This document shows positions 24,449 to 32,292 of a DNA stretch of 38,908 nucleotides, piece by piece (the stretch's first letter is position 1; every line of letters begins with the position of its first letter). Source of the stretch: Terriglobia bacterium (GTDB taxonomy: Bacteria > Acidobacteriota > Terriglobia > Bryobacterales > Bryobacteraceae); contig PSRJ01000154.1 of NCBI GenBank assembly GCA_003175985.1, positions 1 to 38,908 of the forward strand. The letters are read 5' to 3'. The position numbers were made by a program, and so were the translations under genes. The notes under the pieces were generated by a model, which did not search any database, had not been told where the DNA came from, and saw only the letters and a list, made by a program, of their open reading frames with translations.

Positions 24449-24482
24449 CCCGTGCGGGCCGCGAGGGGTCGGCCCGCACGGG
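24449..24482 (+). terminator. GC-rich 12-bp stem-loop terminator
   Basis: A perfect 12-bp inverted repeat (24449-24460 with 24471-24482, loop of 10 bases) begins 11 bases after the stop codon of the small secreted protein. The following bases (GATCTGTT) lack a long T-run, so termination may be partial. Confidence 0.55.
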
Positions 24483-24534
24483 GATCTGTTACCATTGTGA
24501 GTGCTGGCCTCCGTCGTCTTTGCGCTTACTTCGA

Positions 24535-26139
24535 ATGTCCACAGGCTTGACACTAGCGCTGGCTATTTCTCCTACTACCAAACTCGTCAATGCGCTCTTT
24601 GACGACACGTTTTCGGGCGTTCACCAGTTGGGCTGGTTCGACTGGGCGATGCTCATTCCGTATTTCACTATCCTGGCAATTCTGTCGGTTTACGGGATCC
24701 ACCGCTACGACATTATCCGCACCTATTTCAAACACCGGAAAAACGCCATCGGGAACCCTGCCGGCCGCTTCGAAAAGCTTCCGGCCGTAACCATCCAGCT
24801 TCCGATCTACAACGAGCGATATGTGGTAGAGCGGCTGATCGACGAGGTCGTAAAGGTCGAATACCCGAAGGATCTGCTTCAGATTCAGGTGCTGGATGAT
24901 TCGACGGACGACACCGCTCCCTTCGCGGAAGCGCTGGTGGAGCGATACCACGCCCTGGGTTATCCGATCGAATATCATCACCGTTCCAACCGCGAAGGAT
25001 TCAAAGCGGGGGCTCTACAAGAAGGACTGAAAACGGCGACCGGCGAGTTTGTGGCCGTTTTCGACGCCGATTTCTGCCCGCCCGCGGATTTCTTGTTCCG
25101 CACCATTCACCACTTCACCGATTCCCGCGTGGGCGTGGTGCAGACGCGCTGGAGTTACCTGAACCGCGATTACAACTTCCTCACGGAAGTCGAAGCCATG
25201 CTGCTCGACGGCCATTTTATACTGGAGCACGGAGCGCGGTCGCGGGCCGGCTACTTCTTCAATTTCAACGGCACGGCCGGCATCCTCCGCAAATCAATGA
25301 TCGACGATGCGGGCGGCTGGCAGCATGACACCCTGACCGAGGATTCCGATCTGAGTTACCGCGCGCAGCTCAACGGCTGGCGCTTCGTGTATCTTCCGGG
25401 TCTCGATTGCCCCTCGGAGCTGCCGGTGGAAATGCACGGATTTCAGGTACAGCAATCGCGCTGGGCTAAAGGTCTCACGCAGGTTGCCAAGAAACTGCTT
25501 CCGGCCATCATCCGGGCCGATATTCCGAAACGTCTCAAGCTGGAAGCGTTCCTGCACCTGACCCCGAACATCTCGTATCCGCTGATGATTGTAGTGTCGG
25601 CGCTCATGCTGCCGGTGATGATCGTCCGCTTTTACATGGGCCCGTTCCAGATGGTGTTCCTCGACCTGCCGCTGATCGCGGCGTCGTTCTGGTCGATTTC
25701 CCTGTTCTATGTGGTTGCCCAGCGCGAGCTCTACCCGCGTACCTGGAAACGGTCGATTCTCATGCTTCCCATGTTGATTGCCGCCGGTGTAGGGCTGACG
25801 ATCATCAATACGCGGGCCGTGCTGGAGGCGCTGTTCGGCGTGGAAACGGCGTTCGCGCGCACCGCGAAATACGGAGTGGGCGACCGTCCCGTGAATCTGG
25901 AAATCAAGAAATACCGGCGGCGCAGCGGATGGCTGCCTTACGCCGAAATCGCCGTAGGCATGTACTTCCTGGGAATGATTATGTTCGCGATTCAGACCTA
26001 TAACTACTTCGCCATTCCATTCCTGGCGCTGTTCGTATTCGGGTACTGGTGGGCTGGGTTCACTACGTTGTACCAGGAACACCAGAGCCGCCTCCGCTGG
26101 CTGAAACAGCGGAAGCTGGAATTGGCGCGCCAGGCCTGA
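24535..26139 (+). CDS. cellulose-synthase-like family 2 glycosyltransferase
   Basis: A 534-residue processive-type GT-A enzyme in the inner membrane. A membrane segment lies at about 30-55 and the catalytic domain at about 80-320, with at least four helices after it. All four hallmarks are present: Asp in VLDDSTDD, the DxD motif [14 protein letters not shown], and QQSRWAKG (the Q-x-x-R-W of processive enzymes). The overall sequence resembles bacterial relatives of CslA mannan synthases more than BcsA, and no PilZ domain is seen. Its likely role is synthesis of a beta-linked exopolysaccharide or a glycan precursor. The start is the ATG at 24535; an in-frame TTG five codons upstream is less likely. 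It converges on the ABC ATPase gene with a 12-base gap. Confidence 0.9.
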   Translation: MSTGLTLALAISPTTKLVNALFDDTFSGVHQLGWFDWAMLIPYFTILAILSVYGIHRYDIIRTYFKHRKNAIGNPAGRFEKLPAVTIQLPIYNERYVVERLIDEVVKVEYPKDLLQIQVLDDSTDDTAPFAEALVERYHALGYPIEYHHRSNREGFKAGALQEGLKTATGEFVAVFDADFCPPADFLFRTIHHFTDSRVGVVQTRWSYLNRDYNFLTEVEAMLLDGHFILEHGARSRAGYFFNFNGTAGILRKSMIDDAGGWQHDTLTEDSDLSYRAQLNGWRFVYLPGLDCPSELPVEMHGFQVQQSRWAKGLTQVAKKLLPAIIRADIPKRLKLEAFLHLTPNISYPLMIVVSALMLPVMIVRFYMGPFQMVFLDLPLIAASFWSISLFYVVAQRELYPRTWKRSILMLPMLIAAGVGLTIINTRAVLEALFGVETAFARTAKYGVGDRPVNLEIKKYRRRSGWLPYAEIAVGMYFLGMIMFAIQTYNYFAIPFLALFVFGYWWAGFTTLYQEHQSRLRWLKQRKLELARQA

Positions 26140-26151
26140 AGCCGGTTCCCC

Positions 26152-26838
26152 TCAGGTGCGCTCGATAATCTTTCCGTCCCGCATGTGCACCGTGTGATGC
26201 CCGTAAACCGCTGCTTCCGGGTTGTGCGTGATCATTAGAATAGTCTGGCCCAGACGTTCGTTCAGATTCCGCAGAATACCCAGCACCGCGCAGGAGTTTT
26301 CGCTATCGAGATTGCCGGTAGGCTCATCGGCCAGAAGAATGGCCGGCCGGTTGACAATCGCGCGGGCAATGGCGATGCGCTGCTGCTCGCCTCCGGAAAG
26401 CGCATTCGGCTTGTGATCGAGCCGCGAGGCGATGCCTAACAGCCGCAGAATCTCTTCGAATTGCGGGTCGGGCTTCTGGTCCATCCCCGCGATATGGCGA
26501 GCGACGGCGATATTGTCGCGCGCCGTCAGGTTGGGGAGCAGGTTGAATTTCTGGAAGACAAATCCGACTGTCTGTTTGCGAAGCCGGGTGCGGCCGGCAT
26601 CGGTTAGCGAAGCCAGGTCGTGATCGGCGACGCGCACATGCCCGGAGGTCGGCGGCGTCAGACCTCCGATGATGTGAAACAGCGTCGATTTTCCCGAACC
26701 GGATGGTCCTACGATGGAAAGAAACTCTCCCGCGTTCACAGTCAAATCGAGACCACGCAGAGCGAGGACATCGACGCTGCCCACCCGGTAGACTTTCCGC
26801 AATTCGCGAACTTCAATGATGCCCTGGGCGTTACTCAT
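26152..26838 (-). CDS. MacB/LolD-like ABC transporter ATPase
   Basis: A 228-residue ATPase of the MacB/LolD/FtsE class. Walker A GPSGSGKST is at 44-52, the Q-loop Gln96 in FVFQKFNLLP, signature LSGGEQQR at 147-154, Walker B ILLADEPTGNLDS at 167-179 and the switch His in MITHNPE. The LTDAGRTRLR and LPNLTARDNI segments are typical of this class. The start at 26838 (MSNAQGII) overlaps the permease gene by 8 bases; 31 further upstream codons are open but lie inside the permease. It works with the permease and possibly the lipoprotein upstream. Confidence 0.93.
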   Translation of the reverse strand: MSNAQGIIEVRELRKVYRVGSVDVLALRGLDLTVNAGEFLSIVGPSGSGKSTLFHIIGGLTPPTSGHVRVADHDLASLTDAGRTRLRKQTVGFVFQKFNLLPNLTARDNIAVARHIAGMDQKPDPQFEEILRLLGIASRLDHKPNALSGGEQQRIAIARAIVNRPAILLADEPTGNLDSENSCAVLGILRNLNERLGQTILMITHNPEAAVYGHHTVHMRDGKIIERT

Positions 26839-27925
26839 ACGCCAGAGCCTCGATCGGATCGTGGCGCGCGGCACGCAGACCCGGGTACAGCGCTCCGAAA
26901 CTCGCCCCTGCGAGAGTGATTCCCGCGGCAATCGGCCACCAACTGGTTACGATCTCCACCGGAATCGGGACGAATGCCGCGATGAGACCCCAGGCCCCGA
27001 AACTCATGCCGATCCCGAGCAGCGTTCCGCCGGCCCCAAGCGCCAGTGCCTCCACCCAGATCATGCGCAGGATAAACCCATTCGATGCGCCCAGCGATTT
27101 GAGAATTCCGATCTCCCTAGTTCGCTGCAATACTGCCATGTACATCGAAAGAGACACCACCAGGAACCCGATCACCACCCCGACTCCGATCACGACTCCG
27201 ATGAATCCGCTGAGCAGCGGCACGTTGTTCACGTTGTACAAAGCCGTCATTTCCTGCATGGAGTAAATCTGGTAGTCGGGAAGGCGTTTCTTGAGATCCT
27301 GCATTACAGCCGGAATGTTCGCCGGGTTATCGAGCTTCAAATAAATCTGACTGATCTTGCCGGTGCTGCTGATCTTTTGCTGCAGGCTATCGATCGGGAC
27401 AATGATGTGTGCCAGCTTGCCGCCTCTGAAAACGCCGCTGACACGCCATGTCGTGTTCAGCAGCCGCACGGCATCGCCCGGGTGCAAATGGTGCTGGGAG
27501 GCGTAGTAGTCGTCCACAATCACGTCGTCGGATGCGCGAAACGGCCCGCCTTCCAGGTATTCGACTCCACCGCTCATTTGCGAGAACTTCTCCAGATCCA
27601 CGCCGGTGAGGCCCAGGAAAATGCCCTCCACCGGCTGGTTCACCACACCGACCGCCAGTTGCACGTGCGGCTGGCGGGCAAAGAAATTGTCCACGATCCG
27701 CTGATCGAGCGGCGCGCCGCTCAGGCTGAGGAACGAACTCCCCGGAGGCCGCACGATGATGTGGGCGCCGATCCCCTGCGTGCGCCGGGCAGAGTCGTTG
27801 ATCATCCCGTGGCTGAGGCCAACCAGCGTGAGTATCAGAGTAACCGGAACTCCAATAAGCAGCGTGCTGAGCAAACTGCGCATGGGCCGATGCTTTAGAT
27901 TCTCCAGTACAAGCTTGCCGGTCAC
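26831..27925 (-). CDS. FtsX/MacB-type ABC transporter permease
   Basis: A 364-residue permease with one N-terminal helix (about 15-38), a periplasmic core (about 40-240) and three C-terminal helices (about 245-350). The coupling motif REIGILKSLGAS and the C-terminal GLRAARHDPIEALAYE are characteristic. The single FtsX domain and roughly 200-residue periplasmic part match MacB- and LolC/E-like exporters that move substrates within the periplasm rather than across the inner membrane. It overlaps its ATPase gene by 8 bases and lies 63 bases after the lipoprotein gene; a short dispersed repeat occupies that gap. Confidence 0.92.
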   Translation of the reverse strand: MTGKLVLENLKHRPMRSLLSTLLIGVPVTLILTLVGLSHGMINDSARRTQGIGAHIIVRPPGSSFLSLSGAPLDQRIVDNFFARQPHVQLAVGVVNQPVEGIFLGLTGVDLEKFSQMSGGVEYLEGGPFRASDDVIVDDYYASQHHLHPGDAVRLLNTTWRVSGVFRGGKLAHIIVPIDSLQQKISSTGKISQIYLKLDNPANIPAVMQDLKKRLPDYQIYSMQEMTALYNVNNVPLLSGFIGVVIGVGVVIGFLVVSLSMYMAVLQRTREIGILKSLGASNGFILRMIWVEALALGAGGTLLGIGMSFGAWGLIAAFVPIPVEIVTSWWPIAAGITLAGASFGALYPGLRAARHDPIEALAYE

Positions 27926-27942
27926 AGACGTATTTCCGCCGG

Positions 27943-27970
27943 ACCGCTCCCTTGCGGTCGCGGCTCAGTA
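27943..27970 (+). repeat. dispersed intergenic repeat, copy 1
   Basis: A 28-base unit that reappears at 32180-32207 with 26 of 28 bases identical. It contains a small hairpin: ACCGC, a 6-base loop, GCGGT. It lies between the lipoprotein and permease genes. I recall similar units being common in Solibacter-type genomes, but that needs a genome search. Confidence 0.6.
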
Positions 27971-27988
27971 TGAGGCCGAAGCATGTAC

Positions 27989-28885
27989 TTAAGGATTGGC
28001 CGGCACTGGCGCCTGGCCCACGGTTTCGAGTGTGGTCCCTTGCGGCTGATTGAGCACAAACTTATCGTCCGTCACCCCCTTGTTGACGTCCATCTTCACA
28101 ATGTCCAAGACTACCGCATATTCATCACGCGGCCGGTTGATCTCGATATGTTTAGGAAACGGCACGTTGTCATATTCCTGCCATTGCGAGTAGCGGGCAT
28201 CGGTCAGAATGTTTCCCGAGCGGTCGAGAATGATCTGGCGCGCCAGCCGCAAATCCACGCGGTTGAACCAGACGGTTCGCGCAAGTTCGAGTTCTTGAGG
28301 CCCCGCTTCCTGAACGATATGGAGCACATAAAAAGCATTGTCTTCGTCGGTGAAGTTTTCGAGCAGTACCCGGTCGGACGGCCCGATCGGCTGCACCATC
28401 AGGGCTTCCAGGAAATGCTGGGGACGGAGATTTTCGAGCTTGTTCTGCGAGACCTGCCGGACTTCATTGCTGCCGACCAGAAAGCGGTTTTTCACCGGAA
28501 CGTAGAGCTTGAAGTCGGTTCCGTTGGACACCATATCGAACGCCGTGTTGCGCACCACGGGATAGAGACCGATGATGCGAATGTCGGCCGGCCTACGGAA
28601 AACGATATAGCCCCGCACGTCCTTGTACTCCGTCACACGGCTCTTTTCCGTGGTTCCCAGCGCGGGGGTCATGTCTACCGTAGCCGTGAAGTTCTGGATG
28701 GCGTTGAACTGCGCTGTGATCTTGTCAACCAGTTGCTTTCGATCGGCGACTAGCAGGGAAGGGGTGGCGGTTTTTGCCCCCGCGCGGGTAATCAGCCGGC
28801 GCTTTACGAGGCAGGAGGACAGCCCCGAAGCCATCAAACTCAGCAAAAGGAGGAGCGCCGGACCGCGGACGCGCCGGAAGTGCAC
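27989..28885 (-). CDS. lipoprotein of LolA/LolB-like (DUF4292-like) fold
   Basis: A 298-residue protein. The start is the GTG at 28885, which gives a compact signal peptide and lipobox LSSC (Cys about 26); about 71 further codons are open upstream but run into the TolB-like gene. The mature region has the pattern of outer-membrane lipoprotein-carrier folds: VDKITAQFNAIQNFTATVDM, then the strands GYIVFRRPADIRIIGL, NRFLVGSNEVRQ, RTVWFNRVDLRLARQIIL and VPFPKHIEINRP. This suggests binding of a lipid or lipoprotein. Lying just upstream of a MacB/LolCDE-like exporter, it may be that transporter's substrate-accepting partner (inference). Confidence 0.75.
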   Translation of the reverse strand: MHFRRVRGPALLLLLSLMASGLSSCLVKRRLITRAGAKTATPSLLVADRKQLVDKITAQFNAIQNFTATVDMTPALGTTEKSRVTEYKDVRGYIVFRRPADIRIIGLYPVVRNTAFDMVSNGTDFKLYVPVKNRFLVGSNEVRQVSQNKLENLRPQHFLEALMVQPIGPSDRVLLENFTDEDNAFYVLHIVQEAGPQELELARTVWFNRVDLRLARQIILDRSGNILTDARYSQWQEYDNVPFPKHIEINRPRDEYAVVLDIVKMDVNKGVTDDKFVLNQPQGTTLETVGQAPVPANP

Positions 28886-28928
28886 AATTCCATTGTAGGG
28901 GGTGAGGAGTCGCAAATTGCATGAAACC

Positions 28929-29948
28929 CTACGGAAGGTTGCGGACGCTCCAAGGTGCTGTGAAGATATTGAATTCGTAGGTGCTTTTCGCGTCCCTATC
29001 GGAGGCAAACACGATGCTCTTCCCGTCGGGCGAGAACTCGGGGAACGCCGTAAACCCTCCGAATTTCGTAACCTGCTCCAGGCCGGTGCCATCAACATTG
29101 ATCAGGTAAAGCTCGAAGCGGCGGCTGTCGCATTCCTGCTTGTTGGACGAGAAGAGAATCTTCTTTCCGTCCGGCGTGAAGGTGGGGGCGAAACTGGCGC
29201 AGCCGTAATTCGTGATCTGTTTCGCGTTGCCGCCATCCGCATCCGCTACGAACAACTCCATCTTCATCGGCGCGGTGAGGTTATCGGCCAGCAGGCTCTT
29301 GTAGCGGTCCATATCCTGCGGAGTCTTGGGATGGTTGGCACGCCAGGTGAGCTTCTTGCCGTCGCGCGAAAAGACTGGGCCGCCGTCGTAGCCGGTGGTC
29401 TTCGTGAGCTGCTTTTTCTGCGAGCCGTCGGGCCGCATGGTCCACAGGTCGAGATCGCCCGAGGCTAACGATGTGTATACGATCTGGCCCGATTTGAAAT
29501 TGATGGTTCCTTCGGCATCGTATCCGGAAGTATCCGTGAGCCGCTTCTCGATCTTGCCGTCGTCGGTGGCAAGGAAGATATCAAAGCTCGAGTATACGCT
29601 CCAAACGTATCCTTTGCTGCGGTCGGCGGGGGCCGGACAGGCATCCCCGGCCAGGTGCGTGGAGGCGTAGATGATGTGTTTGTTATCGGGAAGAAAATAG
29701 CCGCACGTGGTAACACCCTTGCCCGTCGAGACGAGGTGCTGGTCGCTGCCATCGGCGTTCATGACGAAAATCTGATCGCAACCATAGGGCGGGCGGGTGG
29801 TTTGGAAAATGATGCGCTTGCCGTCGGGCGCCCAGTAGGCCTCGGCGTTCTGCCCGCCGTGAGTGAGTTGGCGCGGCGCGCCGAGATAGGAACTTTGCGC
29901 CATCGCTACGGCGGTAGCGGCAACTATGAGAGCCGGCGTTTTGGTCAT
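28929..29948 (-). CDS. secreted TolB-like beta-propeller protein (PD40 repeats)
   Basis: A 339-residue exported protein (signal peptide about 1-18, MTKTPALIVAATAVAMAQ). It carries about six WD40-like PD40 repeats, visible as AYWAPDGKRIIFQT, FLPDNKHIIYAS, NFKSGQIVYTS, VFSRDGKKLTWRA, TFTPDGKKILFSSN and EFSPDGKSIVFASD, each followed by a strand with an NADGS- or NVDGT-type turn. This predicts a six-bladed propeller for periplasmic binding. Four cysteines could form disulfides. Its ATG overlaps the stop of the sigma-54 regulator (ATGA), so the two are translationally coupled. The ligand is unknown. Confidence 0.85.
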   Translation of the reverse strand: MTKTPALIVAATAVAMAQSSYLGAPRQLTHGGQNAEAYWAPDGKRIIFQTTRPPYGCDQIFVMNADGSDQHLVSTGKGVTTCGYFLPDNKHIIYASTHLAGDACPAPADRSKGYVWSVYSSFDIFLATDDGKIEKRLTDTSGYDAEGTINFKSGQIVYTSLASGDLDLWTMRPDGSQKKQLTKTTGYDGGPVFSRDGKKLTWRANHPKTPQDMDRYKSLLADNLTAPMKMELFVADADGGNAKQITNYGCASFAPTFTPDGKKILFSSNKQECDSRRFELYLINVDGTGLEQVTKFGGFTAFPEFSPDGKSIVFASDRDAKSTYEFNIFTAPWSVRNLP

Positions 29949-31288
29949 CGCAGATTGAATTTCTTCATTTTATACCGCAGAGTGTCCCGGGTAATGCGCA
30001 GCAGGCGCGCGGCCTGCGTTTGGTTGCCATTGGTCTTTTCCAGTGCGCGGGCCAGCAGGCTGCGTTCATTGTCTTCGAGCGAAAGTCCCTCGTTAGGTAT
30101 TTCCGAGGGAAGGTTCGCGGCCATGGCGGCAGAACCATCCGGGCGCGAGATAGCAATCGGCAGGCTAGACGGGGTAATATGCGACGATTCCTCGAGGATC
30201 ATCGCGCGTTCTATGGCATTGCGCAGTTCGCGGACATTTCCCGGCCAATCATGGGAAAGCAGCAGCCGGACGGAGCCTTCACTGACGCCTTCGATATTGC
30301 GTTTGAATTTGCGGTTATAGTGCTCTACAAAGAAATTCGTAAGGGGCAGGATATCGTCGGTGCGCTCGCGCAGGGCGGGGATGGTGATCTGAATGACGTT
30401 CAGACGGAAATACAGGTCCTGGCGGAACGCCCCTTCTTTGACAGCTTCACGCAGGTTCTTGTTGGTGGCCGCCACCACGCGCAGATCGAGCTTGATATCT
30501 TTGAGGCCGCCCAGCCTGCGAAAGCTCTGGTCCTCCAGAACACGCAGGAGTTTGGCTTGCAGCATGAGCGGGATCTCGCCGATCTCATCCAGGAACAACG
30601 TGCCTTTGTCGGCCAGTTCGAAGATCCCGCGCTTCTGGTTGCGGGCATCGGTGAAGGCGCCCTTTTCGTAACCGAACAACTCGCTTTCGAGCAAGGTTTC
30701 GGGAATGGCGGCGCAGTTGATTGCGATGAACGGCTCGGCTTGGCGCAGACTCTGGTAATGCAGTGTTTTGGCAACCAGGTCCTTGCCGGTGCCATTCTCG
30801 CCTTCCAGGAGAATTGTGGTCGCTTCACTCGCCGCTACGCGGCGCACGAAACTCAAAACCTCGCGCATCAAGGCGGATTCGGCAATGATCGCGCGCTTTT
30901 CAGGAGCAGCTTCCTCCGTAATGTCCTTAATAGTGGCCACCACGCCGGAAAGTTTGCCATCCTCATCCAGCATTTGCGTGGTCCGCATCACCACCAGGCG
31001 CTCCATGCCATTGCCTGTGTTGAGCCGGACCGTGCAGTTTGGTGACCCAGGGGCCTGGTTCAGCCCTACCAGCACGCCGCAACCTGGCTCGCACACAAAA
31101 CAGTTGAAGATTTCCTGGCAGTGGCGCCCGAGCATATCTTCGGAGGACATACCGAAGAGCTTTTCCGCGGAGTAATTGACTCCAGTAATCCGAAATTCCG
31201 GGTCGTACAGGACAAGCGCGTCAGAAAGCTGGTCAAATACAGTTTCCAACACACTAGCCTTTTGCCAGCCTGGCGTGAGCTTAGACAT
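29945..31288 (-). CDS. sigma-54-dependent activator with Cys-rich PAS domain and Fis-type HTH
   Basis: A 447-residue bacterial enhancer-binding protein. Residues about 15-128 form a PAS domain with an unusual cysteine set (Cys57, Cys63, Cys66, Cys70). The AAA+ domain has Walker A GENGTGKD (163-170), the sigma-54 contact loop GAFTDA (210-215, a known variant of GAFTGA) and Walker B LFLDEIGE (231-238). A Fis-type HTH occupies the last ~40 residues. No receiver domain is present, so the signal is probably sensed directly by PAS. The start at 31288 (MSKLTPGWQK) gives the expected PAS onset; the frame is open another 113 codons upstream, through the regulatory gap and into the cytochrome gene. It is divergent from the cytochrome cluster, its likely target. 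Confidence 0.93.
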   Translation of the reverse strand: MSKLTPGWQKASVLETVFDQLSDALVLYDPEFRITGVNYSAEKLFGMSSEDMLGRHCQEIFNCFVCEPGCGVLVGLNQAPGSPNCTVRLNTGNGMERLVVMRTTQMLDEDGKLSGVVATIKDITEEAAPEKRAIIAESALMREVLSFVRRVAASEATTILLEGENGTGKDLVAKTLHYQSLRQAEPFIAINCAAIPETLLESELFGYEKGAFTDARNQKRGIFELADKGTLFLDEIGEIPLMLQAKLLRVLEDQSFRRLGGLKDIKLDLRVVAATNKNLREAVKEGAFRQDLYFRLNVIQITIPALRERTDDILPLTNFFVEHYNRKFKRNIEGVSEGSVRLLLSHDWPGNVRELRNAIERAMILEESSHITPSSLPIAISRPDGSAAMAANLPSEIPNEGLSLEDNERSLLARALEKTNGNQTQAARLLRITRDTLRYKMKKFNLR

Positions 31289-31306
31289 TCGGGGGACGAC
31301 CAGTTC

Positions 31307-31315
31307 ATTATAACA
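31307..31315 (-). promoter_or_regulatory. extended -10 promoter of the sigma-54 regulator
   Basis: On the minus strand a perfect TATAAT (31312-31307) is preceded by TGT, forming an extended -10. No good -35 is present at 16-18 bases. The transcript would begin about 12 bases before the start codon at 31288, and no Shine-Dalgarno sequence is visible. Confidence 0.4.
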
Positions 31316-31330
31316 AGCCCTGTTTGGGTT

Positions 31331-31390
31331 AATTTCCCCAGGGCATTGGGTATTGCGGGGGGATTGACCCCCTGGAAAACCTCGGAAATT
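31331..31390. promoter_or_regulatory. nested inverted repeats, candidate enhancer site
   Basis: Three nested arms share one centre region: AATTTCC (31331-31337) with GGAAATT (31384-31390), CCAGGG (31338-31343) with CCCTGG (31370-31375), and GGGGG-ATTGA-CCCCC (31358-31372). The block lies between the divergent regulator and the cytochrome genes, about 40-100 bases upstream of the -24/-12 element at 31427. Confidence 0.4.
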
Positions 31391-31426
31391 CGCGGGAAGT
31401 CGCTGGAAAGTGAAGATTAAGGTCCG

Positions 31427-31442
31427 TGGAGATGCAATTGCT
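31427..31442 (+). promoter_or_regulatory. sigma-54 (-24/-12) promoter of the first cytochrome gene
   Basis: The 16 bases TGGAGATGCAATTGCT match the sigma-54 consensus in TGG at -24 and TTGCT at -12, with the exact required spacing between GG (31428-31429) and GC (31440-31441). The start would fall near 31453, just before GGAG (31455-31458) and the ATG at 31464. Confidence 0.6.
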
Positions 31443-31463
31443 GACCTCCCTGGCGGAGACCTC

Positions 31464-31670
31464 ATGTTGCATTGGAAATTGACGTTACCCGCAGTGATTC
31501 TGTTGGGCGGCTTTCTGGTTTGCTCGACCGCCACGTACGGCAAGCCGGAATATACGAAGAAGGAAAAGAAGGCTTGCACGTTCTGCCATACGGCGGCCAA
31601 TTCGAAAGACCTGAACGACACGGGCAAGTACTACGCAGAACACAAGTCGCTCGACGGCTATAAGAAATAG
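31464..31670 (+). CDS. small monoheme c-type cytochrome
   Basis: A 68-residue exported protein. The signal peptide MLHWKLTLPAVILLGGFLVCS is cleaved near TATYG, leaving about 43 residues with one heme-attachment motif CTFCH (Cys38-His42) in a Lys-rich context (EYTKKEKKACTFCHTAANSK). A distal ligand is not obvious; His60 in AEHKSL is the only other histidine in the mature part. GGAG lies 5 bases before the ATG at 31464; eighteen more codons are open upstream but would start before the predicted transcript. A soluble periplasmic electron shuttle for the multiheme proteins downstream is a reasonable inference. Confidence 0.8.
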   Translation: MLHWKLTLPAVILLGGFLVCSTATYGKPEYTKKEKKACTFCHTAANSKDLNDTGKYYAEHKSLDGYKK

Positions 31671-31701
31671 CAGAATGCCACCGAATGGAGCGGAGACGTC
31701 C

Positions 31702-32139
31702 ATGACGCGCACGGTTCAGCTGGCGGTCGCTGACGCCGTCTACGCAGGCGCGCTGCGGGAGGCGCTCTCCCACAGCGGGCCCTGGAACGTGAAATCGGTC
31801 GAGCGTCCGGACCCGGCGCTGGCCAGCGTTCTGGTCCTGGACGAGTCCGCTCTTGCCCGGTTGCCCAAGCCTCTGGCTAACCCGGAACGGGTGGTTCTGA
31901 TCACCCGGCAAGATCCCGAGGGCCTGGCGGAAGCTTGGGAAGCCGGGATCGTCTCCGTAGTCTCGACTCATGATTCCCTGGCCACCGTTCTTTTGACTGT
32001 AATGGCCGCGTCCCTGCGCGTCGGCCATGTGTGCAAAACCCACGTATTGAGCGAAATTTCCCCCAACGACGACAGCGCGCCTGCGCCAATAACCCCAGAA
32101 ATTCAGACTTCCAGATCCAGACGTTGCAAAACACGGTAG
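31702..32139 (+). CDS. degenerate response-regulator receiver-like protein
   Basis: A 145-residue cytoplasmic protein. GGAG precedes the ATG at 31702 by 6 bases; an in-frame ATG at 31675 has no ribosome-binding site. Residues 1-107 follow the receiver (beta/alpha)5 pattern: VQLAVADA (Asp11 at strand 1), ASVLVLDES (Asp47 at the phospho-acceptor position), ERVVLITRQDPEGLAEAWEAGIVSVVSTHDS and a final helix ending in SLRV. The strand-1 acidic pair is reduced to one residue and the strand-5 Lys is replaced by Ser/Thr. It is therefore probably a pseudo-receiver. The polar C-terminal tail is unstructured and has no DNA-binding domain. Confidence 0.65.
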   Translation: MTRTVQLAVADAVYAGALREALSHSGPWNVKSVERPDPALASVLVLDESALARLPKPLANPERVVLITRQDPEGLAEAWEAGIVSVVSTHDSLATVLLTVMAASLRVGHVCKTHVLSEISPNDDSAPAPITPEIQTSRSRRCKTR

Positions 32140-32179
32140 TTTCCACTTCCAGAAAGCTGCTGAAATAGGCCATCAGTCC

Positions 32180-32207
32180 ACCGCTCCCTTGCGTTCGCGG
32201 CTCTGTA
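32180..32207 (+). repeat. dispersed intergenic repeat, copy 2
   Basis: Second copy of the 28-base unit at 27943-27970, identical at 26 of 28 positions. One of the two differences breaks the inner ACCGC/GCGGT hairpin. It lies between the receiver-like gene and the small membrane protein gene. Confidence 0.6.
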
Positions 32208-32250
32208 AGTGCCTGCAAACGCGCGGACGCGTTTCTGAGCCGCGCGCGTC

Positions 32251-32273
32251 AGCAAGCGGTTCTTGCTTTTTTT
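32251..32273 (+). terminator. intrinsic terminator after the receiver-like gene
   Basis: AGCAAG (32251-32256), loop CGGTT, CTTGCT (32262-32267), then an unbroken run of Ts to 32273. This is a textbook factor-independent terminator. It splits the cytochrome cluster into two transcription units. Confidence 0.7.
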
Positions 32274-32292
32274 CGGCATTCCGCTAGGGGCA

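Noticed and set aside
26816..27898. Long plus-strand frame opposite the MacB-like permease
   Set aside because: His/Gln/Arg-rich antisense translation; the minus strand carries a clear FtsX permease.
30020..31045. Long plus-strand frame opposite the sigma-54 regulator
   Set aside because: Antisense to conserved AAA+ motifs, with no recognisable domain or ribosome-binding site.
31289..31627. N-terminal extension of the sigma-54 regulator
   Set aside because: It would run through the divergent promoter region and the start of the monoheme cytochrome gene, and the residues lack PAS similarity.
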